NCBI GenBank assembly: GCA_964019425.1
Contig: OZ025783.1
Coordinates: 434,001 to 498,000 of the forward strand
Reading direction: 5' to 3'
DNA length: 64,000 nt
From: Flectonema sp. DT1601
Lineage: Eukaryota > Euglenozoa > Diplonemea > Diplonemida > Diplonemidae
Below the pieces are notes generated by a model. That model was not told the origin of the DNA. It saw only the letters and a program-made list of their open reading frames with translations, and searched no databases. Shown here piece by piece: positions 33,231 to 44,179 of the stretch (its first letter is position 1; each line of letters begins with the position of its first letter). The position numbers were made by a program, and so were the translations under genes.

Positions 33231-36200
33231 ATTACTTTGTGGAGCTTGCAGTTTTTTAAAACTTTGTGGAGCTGGCGATTTTTGAACTTTGTGGAGAGGG
33301 CAGTTTTTTGAACTTTGTGTGTGAAACGGGCTGTTTTTTGAAACTTCGTGGAGAGGGCAATTTTTTAAAACTTTGTGGAGTTGGCAGTTACTGAAACTTT
33401 GTGGAGAGGGTAGTTTTTTGAACTTTGTGTGGAGCGGGAAGTTTTTTGAAACTTTGTGGAGCTGGCAGTTTCTTGAAACTTTGTGGAGCGGGCAGTTTTT
33501 GAAACTTTGTGGAGAGGGCAGTTTCTTAAAACTTTGTGGAGAGGGCTGTTTTTTAAACTTTGTGGAGAGGGCAGTTTTTTGAACTTTGTGTGGAGCAGGA
33601 AGTTTTTTGAAACTTTGTGGAGCCGGCAGTTTTTGAAACTTTGTGGAGAGGGCAGTTTTTTGAACTTTGTGTGGAGCGGGAAGTTTTTTGAAACTTTGTG
33701 GAGAGGGCAGTTTTTTGAACTTTGTGTAGAGCGGGCAGTTTTTTGAAACTTTGTGGAGCGGGAAGTTTTTTCAAACTTTGTGGAACTGGCAGTTTTTGAA
33801 ACTTTGTGGAGAGGGCAGTTTTTTGAACTTTGTGTGGAGCTGGAAGTTTTTTGAAACTTTGTGGAGAGGGCAGTTTTTTGAACTTTGTGTTGAGCGGGAA
33901 GTTTTTTGAAACTTTGTGGAGCGGGCAGTTTTTTGAAACTTTGTGGAGCGGGCAGTTTTTAAAACTTTGTGGAGACGGCAGTTTTTTAAAACTTTGTGGA
34001 GAGGCCTGTTTTTTGAACTTTGTGGAGCGGGAAGTTTTTTGAAACTTTGTGGAGCGGGCAGTTTTTGAAACTTTGTGGAGAGGACAGTTTTTTAAAACTT
34101 TACGTGTGGAGCGGGTAGCTTTTTAAAACTTTGTGGAGAGGGCAGTTTTTTGAAACTTTGTGGAGAGGGCAGTTTTTTAAAACTTTGTGGAGCTGGCAGT
34201 TTTTGAAACTTTGTGGAGAGGGCAGTTTTTTAAAACTTTGTGGAGCTGGCAGTTTTTGAAACTTTGTGGAGCGGGCAGTTTTTGAAACTTGGTGGAGAGG
34301 ACAGTTTTTTAAAACTTTACGTGTGGAGCGGGTAGCTTTTTAAAACTTTGTGGAGAGGGCAGTTTTTTGAAACTTTGTGGAGAGGGCAGTTTTTTAAAAC
34401 TTTGTGGAGCTGGCAGTTTTTTGAAACTTTGTGGAGAGGGCAGTTTTTTAAAACTTTGTGGAGCTGGCAGTTTTTGAAACTTTGTGGAGAGGGCAGTTTT
34501 TTAAAACTTTGTGGAGCTGGCAGTTTTTGAAACTTTGTGGAGCGGGCAGTTTTTGAAACTTTGTGGAGAGGGCAGTTTTTTAAAACTTTATGTGTGGAGC
34601 AGACCTTATTTGAAACTTTGTGGAGCGGGCAGTTTTTTGAAACTTTGTGGAGCGGGCAGTTTTTGAAACTTTGTGGAGCGGGAAGTTTTTTGAAACTTTG
34701 TGGAGAGGGTAGTTTTTTGAACTTTGTGGAGCTGGCAGTTTTTGAAACTTTGTGGAGCTGGCAGTTTTTTGAAACTTTGTGGAGAGGGCAGTTTTTTAAA
34801 ACTTTGTGGAGCTGGCAGTTTTTGAAACTTTGTGGAGAGTGCAGTTTTTTAAAACTTTGTGGAGCTGGCAGTTTTTGAAACTTTGTGGAGCGGGCAGTTT
34901 TTGAAACTTTGTGGAGACGGCAGTTTTTTAAAACTTTGTGGAGAGGGCTGTTTTTTGAACTTTGTGTGTGGAGCGGGAAGTATTTTGAAACTTTGTGGAG
35001 CGGGCAGTTTTTGAAACTTTGTGGAGAGGGTAGCTTTTTAAAACTTTGTGGAGCTGGCAGTTTTTTGAAACTTTGTGGAGAGGGCAGTTTTTTGAAACTT
35101 TGTGGAGCGGGCAGTTTTTGAAACTTTGTGGAGAGGGCAGTTTTTTAAAACTTTATGTGTGGAGCAGACCTTATTTGAAACTTTGTGGAGAGGGCAGTTT
35201 TTTGAAACTTTGTGGAGAGGGCAGTTTTTGAAACTTTGTGGAGAGGGCAGTTTTTTAAAACTTTGTGGAGCTGGCAGTTTTTGAAACTTTGTGGAGCGGG
35301 CAGTTTTTGAAACTTTGTGGAGAGGGCAGTTTTTTAAAACTTTATGTGTGGAGCAGACCTTATTTGAAACTTTGTGGAGCTGGCAGTTTTTTGAACTTTG
35401 TGTGTGGAGCGGGAAGTTTTTTGAAACTTTGTGGAGCGGGCAGTTTTTTGAAACTTTGTGGAGCGGGCAGTTTTTTGAAACTTTGTGGAGAGGGTAGTTT
35501 TTTGAACTTTGTGTGGAGCGGGAAGTTTTTTGAAACTTTGTGGAGAGGGTAGTTTTTTGAACTTTGTGGAGCTGGCAGTTTTTGAAACTTTGTGGAGCTG
35601 GCAGTTTTTTGAAACTTTGTGGAGAGGGCAGTTTTTTAAAACTTTGTGGAGCTGGCAGTTTTTGAAACTTTGTGGAGAGGGCAGTTTTTTAAAACTTTGT
35701 GGAGCTGGCAGTTTTTGAAACTTTGTGGAGCGGGCAGTTTTTGAAACTTTGTGGAGACGGCAGTTTTTTAAAACTTTGTGGAGAGGGCTGTTTTTTGAAC
35801 TTTGTGTGTGGAGCGGGAAGTATTTTGAAACTTTGTGGAGCGGGCAGTTTTTGAAACTTTGTGGAGAGGGTAGCTTTTTAAAACTTTGTGGAGCTGGCAG
35901 TTTTTTGAAACTTTGTGGAGAGGGGGGCAGTTTTTGAAACTTTGTGGAGAGGGCAGTTTTTTAAAACTTTATGTGTGGAGCAGACCTTATTTGAAACTTT
36001 GTGGAGAGGGCAGTTTTTGAAACTTTGTGGAGAGGGCAGTTTTTTAAAACTTTGTGGAGCTGGCAGTTTTTGAAACTTTGTGGAGAGGGCAGTTTTTTAA
36101 AACTTTGTGGAGCTGGCAGTTTTTGAAACTTTGTGGAGAGGGCTGTTTTTTAAAACTTTGTGGAGCTGGCAGTTTTTGAAACTTTGTGGAGCGGGCAGTT

Positions 36201-37746
36201 TTTGAAACTTTGTGGAGAGGGCAGTTTTTTAAAACTTTATGTGTGGAGCAGACCTTATTTGAAACTTTGTGGAGCTGGCAGTTTTTTGAACTTTGTGTGT
36301 GGAGCGGGAAGTTTTTTGAAACTTTGTGGAGCGGGCAGTTTTTTGAAACTTTGTGGAGAGGGTAGTTTTTTGAACTTTGTGTGGAGCGGGAAGTTTTTTG
36401 AAACTTTGTGGAGAGGGTAGTTTTTTGAACTTTGTGGAGCTGGCAGTTTTTGAAACTTTGTGGAGCTGGCAGTTTTTGAAACTTTGTGGAGAGGGCAGTT
36501 TTTTAAAACTTTGTGGAGCTGGCAGTTTTTGAAACTTTGTGGAGCGGGCAGTTTTTGAAACTTTGTGGAGACGGCAGTTTTTTAAAACTTTGTGGAGAGG
36601 GCTGTTTTTTGAACTTTGTGTGTGGAGCGGGAAGTATTTTGAAACTTTGTGGAGCGGGCAGTTTTTGAAACTTTGTGGAGAGGGTAGCTTTTTAAAACTT
36701 TGTGGAGCTGGCAGTTTTTTGAAACTTTGTGGAGAGGGCAGTTTTTTGAAACTTTGTGGAGCGGGCAGTTTTTGAAACTTTGTGGAGAGGGCAGTTTTTT
36801 AAAACTTTATGTGTGGAGCAGACCTTATTTGAAACTTTGTGGAGAGGGCAGTTTTTGAAACTTTGTGGAGAGGGTAGTTTTTTGAACTTTGTGTTGAGCG
36901 GGAAGTTTTTTGAAACTTTGTGGAGAGGGCAGTTTCTTAAAACTTTGTGGAGAGGGCTGTTTTTTCAAACTTTGTGGAGAGGGCTGTTTTTTGAACTTTG
37001 TGTGTGGAGCGGGAAGTTTTTGAAACTTTGTGGAGCGGGCAGTTTTTGAAACTTTGTGGAGAGGGTAGTTTTTTGAACTTTGTGTTGAGCGGGAAGTTTT
37101 TTGAAACTTTGTGGAGAGGGCAGTTTCTTAAAACTTTGTGGAGAGGGCTGTTTTTTCAAACTTTGTGGAGAGGGCTGTTTTTTGAACTTTGTGTGTGGAG
37201 CGGGAAGTTTTTTGAAACTTTGTGGAGCGGGCAGTTTTTGAAACTTTGTGGAGAGGGTAGTTTTTTGAACTTTGTTGAGCGGGAAGTTTTTTGAAATTTT
37301 GTGGAGCGGGCAGTTTTTTGAAACTTTGTGGAGAAGGCAGTTTTGAAACTTTGTGGAGAGGGCAGTTTTTTAAAACTTTGTGGAGAGGGCTGTTTTTTCA
37401 AACTTTGTGGAGAGGGCTGTTTTTTGAAACTTTGTGGAGCTGGCAGCCTTTTGAAACTTTGTGGAGAGGGCAGTTTCCTAAAACTTTGTGGAGCTGGCAG
37501 TTTTTGAAACTTTGTGGAGCGGGCAGTTTTTGAAACTTTGTGGAGAGGGTAGCTTTTTAAAACTTTGTGGAGCTGGCAGTTTTTTGAAACTTTGTGGAGA
37601 GGGCAGTTTTTTAAAACTTTGTGGAGCTGGCAGTTTTTTGAAACTTTGTGGAGAGGGCAGTTTTTTGAAACTTTGTGGAGCGGGCAGTTTTTGAAACTTT
37701 GTGGAGAGGGCAGTTTTTTGAAACTTTGTGGAGCGGGCAGTTTTTT
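33231..37746. repeat. Satellite A, long minisatellite array (A1)
   Basis: The array is tandem copies of a unit of about 27-28 bp, consensus near GAAACTTTGTGGAGAGGGCA followed by a T run. Variants have GAGCTGGCAG, GAGCGGGAAG or GTGTGTGGAGCGGG. About 160 units fill 4.5 kb. A marker variant (GAGCAGACCTTATTTGAAAC) occurs near 34594, 35158, 35347, 35971, 36242 and 36812. Another (GCGGGAAGTATTTTGAAAC) occurs near 34970, 35810 and 36627. This shows a higher-order repeat of roughly 0.82-0.84 kb. Units of a multiple of three leave long open frames, which are a by-product. Confidence 0.95.
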
Positions 37747-38650
37747 GTCGATTACTTTCTATTTTCCGTCCTGGTCAAGACGCTAAACTGATTGTTTTTT
37801 TTTCAAAATTAATAAAAAAGAATATAAAAAAATACAAAAAAAAGAATAAACAATGTTATCATTGTTTTTTTTTATCGTTCGACTTTGTCGACTAATTTCT
37901 ATTTTCCGTTTTTTTTTCTTTAAAAAATAAATAAAAAGAATTTAAAATAAAAAAAAAAAAGAATAAACAATGTTATCATTGTTTTTTTTATCGATCGACT
38001 ATGTCGATTACTTTCTATTTTCCGTCCTGGTCAAGACGCTAAACTGATTGTTTTTTTTTCAAAATTAATAAAAAAGAATATAAAAAAAATAAAAAAAAAA
38101 AGAATAAACAATGTTATCATTGTTTTTTTTTATCGTTCGACTTTGTTGACTAATTTCTATTTTCCATTTTTTTTCTTTTAAAAATAAATAAAAAGAATTA
38201 AAATAAAAAAAAAAAAAAGAATAAACAATGTTATCATTGTTTTTTTTATCGATCGACTATGTCGATTACTTTCTATTTTCCGTCCTGGTCAGGACGCTAA
38301 ACTGATTGTTTTTTTTTTTTTCTTTAAAAATAAATAAAAAGAATAAAAAAAAAAAAAAAAGGAATAAACAATGTTATCATTGTTTTTTTTTTATCGATCG
38401 ACTATGTCGATTACTTACTATTTTCCGTCCTGGTCAAGACGCTAAACTGATTGTTTTTTCTTTAAAATAATTAAAAAGATTTAAAAAAAAAAAAAAAAAA
38501 AAAAAATGAATAAACAATGTTATCATTGTTTTTTTTTCTATCAATCAACTATGTCGATTAATTTCTATTTTCCGTCCTGATCGAGACGCTAAACTGATTG
38601 TTTCCTTTTTTTAAATAATAAATAAGAAAAAAAAAAAAAAAAAAAAAAAA
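37747..38650. repeat. Satellite B array, first segment (B0)
   Basis: The array is AT-rich with alternating half-units of about 114 and 140 bp. One half carries TATCGATCGACTATGTCGAT and CCGTCCTGGTCAAGACGC; the other carries TATCGTTCGACTTTGTCGAC. Both contain the perfect hairpin AAACAATG-TTAT-CATTGTTT between an A run and a T run. This segment abuts satellite A directly at 37746/37747 and is the same as the last part of the two full arrays. Confidence 0.95.
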
Positions 38651-38774
38651 GAGCATCTCCCTGCTATCCCTCATATCCCCACAATAATATTATACCTTTT
38701 CATTTTCTCTTTCCTTTTCTGGTCTTTTTTTTTTCTTTTTTTTCCTTTTTCATACAACGTTTTTTATTTATATA

Positions 38775-40548
38775 CCGTAATTATAAATATCATGGTGTAT
38801 AAAAAGTCTCCAAATCAGCAAAAAATGGCCAAATCCACCATCTTTATTATATCCAAAGTTTTTTTAGTACAATCATTCACAGAAAACACTTAGCAAAATT
38901 CGGATTCCAGAAAAAAAAAAATTTTTTTTTTGACCTTTTTCTTTTGACTTTGGTACTAAATTATCGACATTTTGAACTGGTTAAAGTTCTACAGGCTGGT
39001 CTTGTGTACCAACCTGGTGGGGGATTGATAACTAATGTTGAAGTTGCTTCCAGATACATATCAGGACAACATATCCACAAATAACGTTGTTGGTAGCTGG
39101 TTGCACACCAGTCTTAATGAATGATGTCAAAATTCCTAAAAGCAGCAAGTAGTAGTCTAGACGAGGCCAACTACAACTAAGGAGTTCTTCTCCAATCGTT
39201 GTAATACACCGAGGTATGAGGTGCGGTATTAAGAAACATGAACTCATATTCACAACTACAGACTTCAGGAGCTCGGGTGGATTTGCAGGATTGACAATAC
39301 CTACTTTTATAAAACCAGCCATGATAGTATTTTTCGTAATACTATCAAGGGCTGTCACTAAAATTCATCCACCCAATTTGCGACTTCGTTTTTGTGAGCT
39401 CCTTCATCCATTTTGACATGGGTTCGGATTCAGGAGCTCCCTTTGGACCCTTCCCTTTCCCCTTCCCTTTCGCAGCGCGCTTTAAAGTTTCTATCAGCTT
39501 TTTGCTTTGATTTTTTCAACTTTTCCTCCCGCTTGCGCATCTGCTCTGTCATCCACTCACCAAGAAAGCTTGATGCTTCTTTGAAGTTGGCCATGACAGT
39601 TAGATCCAGCGGCCGGAGATGAGAAGTCCATCCGCCTTGCACCAGCATAACAGTGATATTGGCTTCTTCAAATCGACAAAGGACTTCTTCAGTTATCTGC
39701 CCCCTAAACTGGGCATATACTGCGAGGCCAGGGTGATCCGATTGGAGTGTTTTTTAGTTAGTTTAGATCCGATTGGAGCGTTTCTTAATAAAGTATGGGA
39801 TTATTGCTCCAGAAACCTTGACCGAGCTGATAGGAGTTCTGCTTCAGGCGCTACTTTCGCAGTGGTTCCAAGACGGTATCCAACCCTTCCGTTCCAGGAA
39901 CTTGTAGGTCCATGTTGCTTGTAGGGAACCGGAATCCACGCGTTCCGGCGTATCACCTGTGCTTGAAACCAGAGAAGAGAAGCAAACACAGAGCCACCAT
40001 AGGCACGGATATTCTCAATTAAATCGAGCACCCGCTTCCTCATCAGCGGTTAAGATGGTTGGTCTCCCAGATTTCACCTGCCCTTCTAGTGGTTCTCCCT
40101 TTGTCTTCCTCTTTTGTTCTTCAACCAAGAGCTTCATTGCCCTGCCTGCACTGTTTTCTTATGGTCCGTGTTGAAGTATGCAATCGCCCTTGACACATTG
40201 GTGGCAGAGTTCACCATCTCACCAACGTTAAGCAACTCCCCCCTTGACCACTTCTCATAGCAGCGAGACGTTTGTGCTCTTTTACCCGCTCCTCTTTCTT
40301 TATCAAACCCAGCTCCACCTTGCTTACCGACGTCTTCAGGGGTTCAAAAGGATCCCGTTTTTTCAAAAAATTCCGCATAGTGTGAAAAATTTCATCCCCA
40401 AAAACTACTATTTTACAGTCAAAATGTGTACTTTCATACTTTTTTATAAAAATCCACCAAGTTTTTTTTCCGAGAATCCACCATCTTTTTTATATCCAAA
40501 GTTGTTATACTCCAAATTTTTTATACACCGTGATATTTATAATTACAG
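38775..40548 (-). mobile_element. pogo-like (Tc1/mariner superfamily) DNA transposon, copy 1
   Basis: The ends are inverted repeats of more than 30 bp. The left begins CCGTAATTATAAATATCA; the right, read inward, begins CAGTAATTATAAATATCA. Both go on to GGTGTATAAAAA. TA dinucleotides flank both ends (38773-38774 and 40549-40550), the usual target of this superfamily. The element is 1774 bp. On its minus strand are pieces of a pogo-type transposase: an N-terminal helix-turn-helix part (GRPTILTADEE, then KRVLDLIENIRAYGG), LVQGGWTSHLRPLDLTV (compare the PGGxTSxxQPxDV block of the DDE domain), and ALDSITKNTIMAGFIKVGIV (the C-terminal SxETIxxxFxKAG block). The pieces lie in several frames, so the gene is dead. 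Confidence 0.85.
39032..40140 (-). pseudogene. pogo-type transposase relic, copy 1
   Basis: Recognisable parts are listed in coding order. A basic N-terminal part with GRPTILTADEE lies at about 40140-40040. KRVLDLIENIRAYGGSVFAS with WFQAQVI lies at 40043-39940. A TWTYKFLERKGW segment lies near 39920-39890. The DDE-end block GGWTSHLRPLDLTVMANFKE lies at 39648-39560, followed by a Lys/Glu-rich tail. The C-terminal helical block is at 39358-39280. The parts are in different frames. The central catalytic Asp residues are not seen as a clean block. Confidence 0.7.
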
Positions 40549-40609
40549 TATATATATATATATTTTTTTTTTTTTTTCATGTTTGATTATTTCCTCTTCA
40601 TCTTTTTTT

Positions 40610-40643
<34 letters not shown>

Positions 40644-40834
40644 TCTGCCTCTCTCTTAATTCTGTTCGTTTCTTTGAAACGAAAATTCATTTGAATATTA
40701 TTCCTTGGTCAGCAACCATCATTGTCGCCCTTTGGGCCTGTTAAAAAAAATAAAAATAAAAAGAAAGTTTACATCGGGAATAGGGCAGGAGCCAAAAGCT
40801 CCCAGTCCGTTACTTCCCACTTTATCGAAATTCT

Positions 40835-42390
40835 TGTGGAGCAGACCTTATTTGAAACTTTGTGGAGAGGGCAGTTTTTTAAAACTTTGTGGAGCTGGCA
40901 GTTTTTTGAACTTTGTGTGTGGAGCGGGAAGTTTTTTGAAACTTTGTGGAGCGGGCAGTTTTTGAAACTTTGTGGAGAGGGCAGTTTCTTAAAACTTTGT
41001 GGAGAGGGCTGTTTTTTCAAACTTTGTGGAGAGGGCTGTTTTTTGAACTTTGTGTGTGGAGCGGGAAGTTTTTTGAAACTTTGTGGAGAGGGTAGTTTTT
41101 TGAACTTTGTTGAGCGGGAAGTTTTTTGAAATTTTGTGGAGCGGGCAGTTTTTTGAAACTTTGTGGAGAAGGCAGTTTTGAAACTTTGTGGAGAGGGCAG
41201 TTTTTTAAAACTTTGTGGAGAGGGCTGTTTTTTCAAACTTGTGGAGAGGGCTGTTTTTTGAAACTTTGTGGAGCTGGCAGCTTTTTGAAACTTTGTGGAG
41301 AGGGCAGTTTCTTAAAACTTTGTGGAGCTGGCAGTTTTTTGAACTTTGTGTGTGAAGCGGGAAGTTTTTTGAAACTTTGTGGAGAGGGCAGTTTCCTAAA
41401 ACTTTGTGGAGCTGGCAGTTTTTTGAACTTTGTGTGTGAAGCGGGAAGTTTTTTGAAACTTTGTGGAGAGGGCAGTTTCTTAAAACTTTGTGGAGAGGGC
41501 TGTTTTTTGAACTTTGTGTGTGAAGCGGGAAGTTTTTTGAAACTTTGTGGATAGGGCAGTTTTTTAAAACTTTGTGGAGCTGGCAGCTTTTTGAAACTTT
41601 GTGGAGAGGGCAGTTTCTTAAAACTTTGTGGAGAGGGCAGTTTTTTAAAACTTTGTGGAGCTGGCAGTTTTTTGAACTTTGTGGAGAGGGCAGTTTTTTA
41701 AAACTTTGTGGAGCTGGCAGCTTTTTGAAACTTTGTGGAGAAGGCAGTTTTTGAAACTTTGTGGAGAGGGCAGTTTCCTAAAACTTTGTAGAGCTGGCAG
41801 TTTTTTGAACTTTGTGTGTGGAGCGGTAAGTTTTTTGAAACTTTGTGCAGTTTTTGAAACTTTGTGGACCGGGCAGTTTTTTGAAACTTTGTGGAGAGGG
41901 CAGTTTCCTAAAACTTTGTGGAGCTGGCAGTTTTTTGAACTTTGTGTTGAGCGGGAAGTTTTTTGAAACTTTGTGGAGCGGGCAGTTTTTTGAAAATTTG
42001 TGGAGCGGGCAGTTTTTGAAACTTTGTGGAGAGGGCTGTTTTTTGAACTTTGTGTGTGAAGCGGGAAGTTTTTTGAAACTTTGTGGAGCGGGCAGTTTTT
42101 TGAAAATTTGTGGAGCGGGCAGTTTTTGAAACTTTGTGGAGAGGGCTGTTTTTTGAACTTTGTGTGGAGCGGGAAGTTTTTTGAAACTTTGTGGAGAGGG
42201 TAGTTTTTTGAACTTTGTGTTGAGCGGGAAGTTTTTTGAAACTTTGTGGAGCGGGCAGTTTTTTGAAACTTTGTGGAGAGGGCTGTTTTTTGAACTTTGT
42301 GTGTGAAGCGGGAAGTTTTTTGAAACTTTGTGGAGCGGGCAGTTTTTGAAACTTTGTGGAGAGGGCAGTTTTTTGAAACTTTGTGGAGAG
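40835..42390. repeat. Satellite A array, copy in macro-unit 1 (A2)
   Basis: About 55 units of the same 27-28 bp minisatellite as at 33.2-37.7 kb. It starts within the marker variant GAGCAGACCTTATTTGAAAC. At its right end it runs into 22 bp of satellite B (42391-42412). The variant order differs from the long array, and local duplications such as 41990-42130 are visible. Confidence 0.95.
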
Positions 42391-42412
42391 TATCGATCGA
42401 CTATGTCGATTA
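42391..42412. repeat. Isolated satellite B fragment at the A/V junction
   Basis: TATCGATCGACTATGTCGAT plus TA is identical to the core of satellite B and is placed between the last satellite A unit and unique region V. The equivalent in copy 2 is 53407-53428. Confidence 0.85.
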
Positions 42413-43864
42413 GGTGAATAAGAAATTTGGGAGAGGAATAGGGGCAGTGAACTTTTGATTCAGGCCCTTCCCATCGAACAGGACGAAAACTTCTAAAACC
42501 TGAGATGAACCAATTGAGTTGAAACAAACAAATAACAGAGACGCAACACATACCGGAACATCATCGCAAGCAATGCTTCGGACCTCCGTCGACCTTCGTT
42601 CTTCCGGCGGCAAAGGGAAACAAGAAAGAACGGGCAATGAGACAAACCTGTTAGTTGGTGTTGTGTTGTTGTTGAAAACAAAACATAAACGCCAGGAAGT
42701 TCGACAACGAAGACATCGACATCGATCGCTGCTCTGCAGATGTCCGGCGGGTGTTTGTCTACACTGTGTTTATTGTTTGTTTTTTTCCCAAGGTTCAACC
42801 TTGGGAAGAGAAGTAAAAAATTCCGTCAATGTTGGCCTTCCTGTTCGAAGGTGCGCACCAATGACGATAAATAGAGTGGGGGGGAGAAAACCTTTGATCC
42901 AACTGGATCCCTTCACGAGCTGACATTGCCATGTGAAGTTAAATATTCTGGCGATGCCAGCTCAGGCGACTTAGCCTGCTTTTTTCTTTAAATAAAAAAA
43001 ATAAAAAGATACCAACAGGTGGGGTGATGGGTTGCGCCACTGCAATCCAGTCACAAAAAGAAACAAAGGTAATCTCAAGGGTTCTCGACCCTTGGCTCTC
43101 CCTGCGCAAGCATCGCATGGAGGGTGGCTAAGCACCCGGGGGGTACGAAACAAACTTTCCCCCTGCTGTCCTGTTTGAAATAAAAAAAAAAAAAAAAAGA
43201 AAACAAAGGGATAGAAGTAAACAGAATACATTACACCTCAACAGGTGACGCTAAACACCCAGGGGATACAAACCAAACTTTCCCCCTGTTGCCCTGTTTG
43301 AAATAAATTAAAAAAAGAACAAGAAAACAGAATACAATACTCAGCAATCAGACTCGTTCACTCGCTTCGCCAGAGCCGTTCGAGCCGATGCTCATGTAAA
43401 GTTACCTGTTTTCTTTTAACAAATTAAATAAAATAAAATAAAAATAAAGTATACAAACCAAACTTTCCCTGGAATACAATACCTAACAATCAGTGCGTTC
43501 ACTGGCCTTAGGGCTGTTCGGACTTATGCTTTGGACTGTTCCCTTGCAGAAAAAAAAAAGTAAAATAAACCAACTTTGGGACATTAGAAAAGCATAAAAT
43601 AAAAGTTGCTACAACCAAAAGACAACTGCAAAAAATAAGGTTTTTGTAGGGGAGCTACAATGTAGCAATAATGTCACACAGTCATGGTCTAAACCCCAAT
43701 CCAAGTTCCCAAGGCTTGGCATAGATTTGAGTGACGCCTTACTGGCCTCCTCATCCTCTATGAGTGGTGAGGGGGCCAGCAATGGTTTTTTTTTTTTTTC
43801 TCTTATTTCTTTTTTTCTTTTTCTTTTACTCTAATATGAAATATTTTTGAACAAAATGTGATTA

Positions 43865-43896
<32 letters not shown>

Positions 43897-44021
43897 TGTA
43901 AATGAATAATAAAAAAAAAAAAAAAAAAAACATGCCTTGGGAATACAACCAAAGCCCCAATTAATCGGTCCTTTCTTTTTTCCTTCTTGTCAAGTGATCG
44001 CTCCACTCGTCGATCACCAAA
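42413..44021. other. Region V of macro-unit, no gene recognised
   Basis: This is single-copy DNA within each unit, with higher GC at 42560-42960. The 134- and 101-residue open frames on opposite strands at 42493-42923 overlap and match no family. Diverged internal repeats are visible: GGGGGTACGAAACAAACTTT at 43138 and GGGGATACAAACCAAACTTT at 43262, each followed by CCCCCTG and GTTTGAAATAAA. Two related blocks, CAATACTCAGCAATCAG and CAATACCTAACAATCAG, also occur. Long A runs lie at 43870-43895 and 43910-43930. Confidence 0.6.
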
Positions 44022-44179
44022 ACCGATTGTATTTATATCTGTTCTTTTCTCAACGATCGGCTATACCGATCATTTTTTTTAAAAATAATTGTTTTCTTCT
44101 TCTCGACGATCAGATCCAATTGATCGACCTTTTCTTTTTTTTTCCTTTATTCCTTCCATCCCTCCCGCTCCCCTTATTT
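44022..44179. repeat. D block, left copy
   Basis: About 158 bp, from GATTGTATTTATATCTG through CTCAACGATCGGCTAT, CCAATTGATCGACC and CCATCCCTCCCGCTCCCC. It is repeated at 45826-45982 with a few changes. The cassette at 44180-45754 is inserted directly at its right end. Confidence 0.85.

Noticed and set aside
33231-37746. CRISPR-like look of a regular short repeat
   Set aside because: There are no unique spacers between units, the units vary, and the host is a eukaryote. It is a minisatellite.
41778-42551. 257-residue minus-strand open frame over satellite A (same at 52794-53567), and many plus-strand frames with LWRGQFFETLW-type repeats
   Set aside because: These are read through the 27-28 bp minisatellite, whose unit is often a multiple of three and lacks stops. 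Several frames on both strands are open at once and shift whenever a unit changes length, so they are not genes.
42493-42923. Overlapping 101- and 134-residue frames in region V
   Set aside because: They are on opposite strands over the same bases and match no family. Near-identity of the macro-unit copies cannot be used as evidence of selection.
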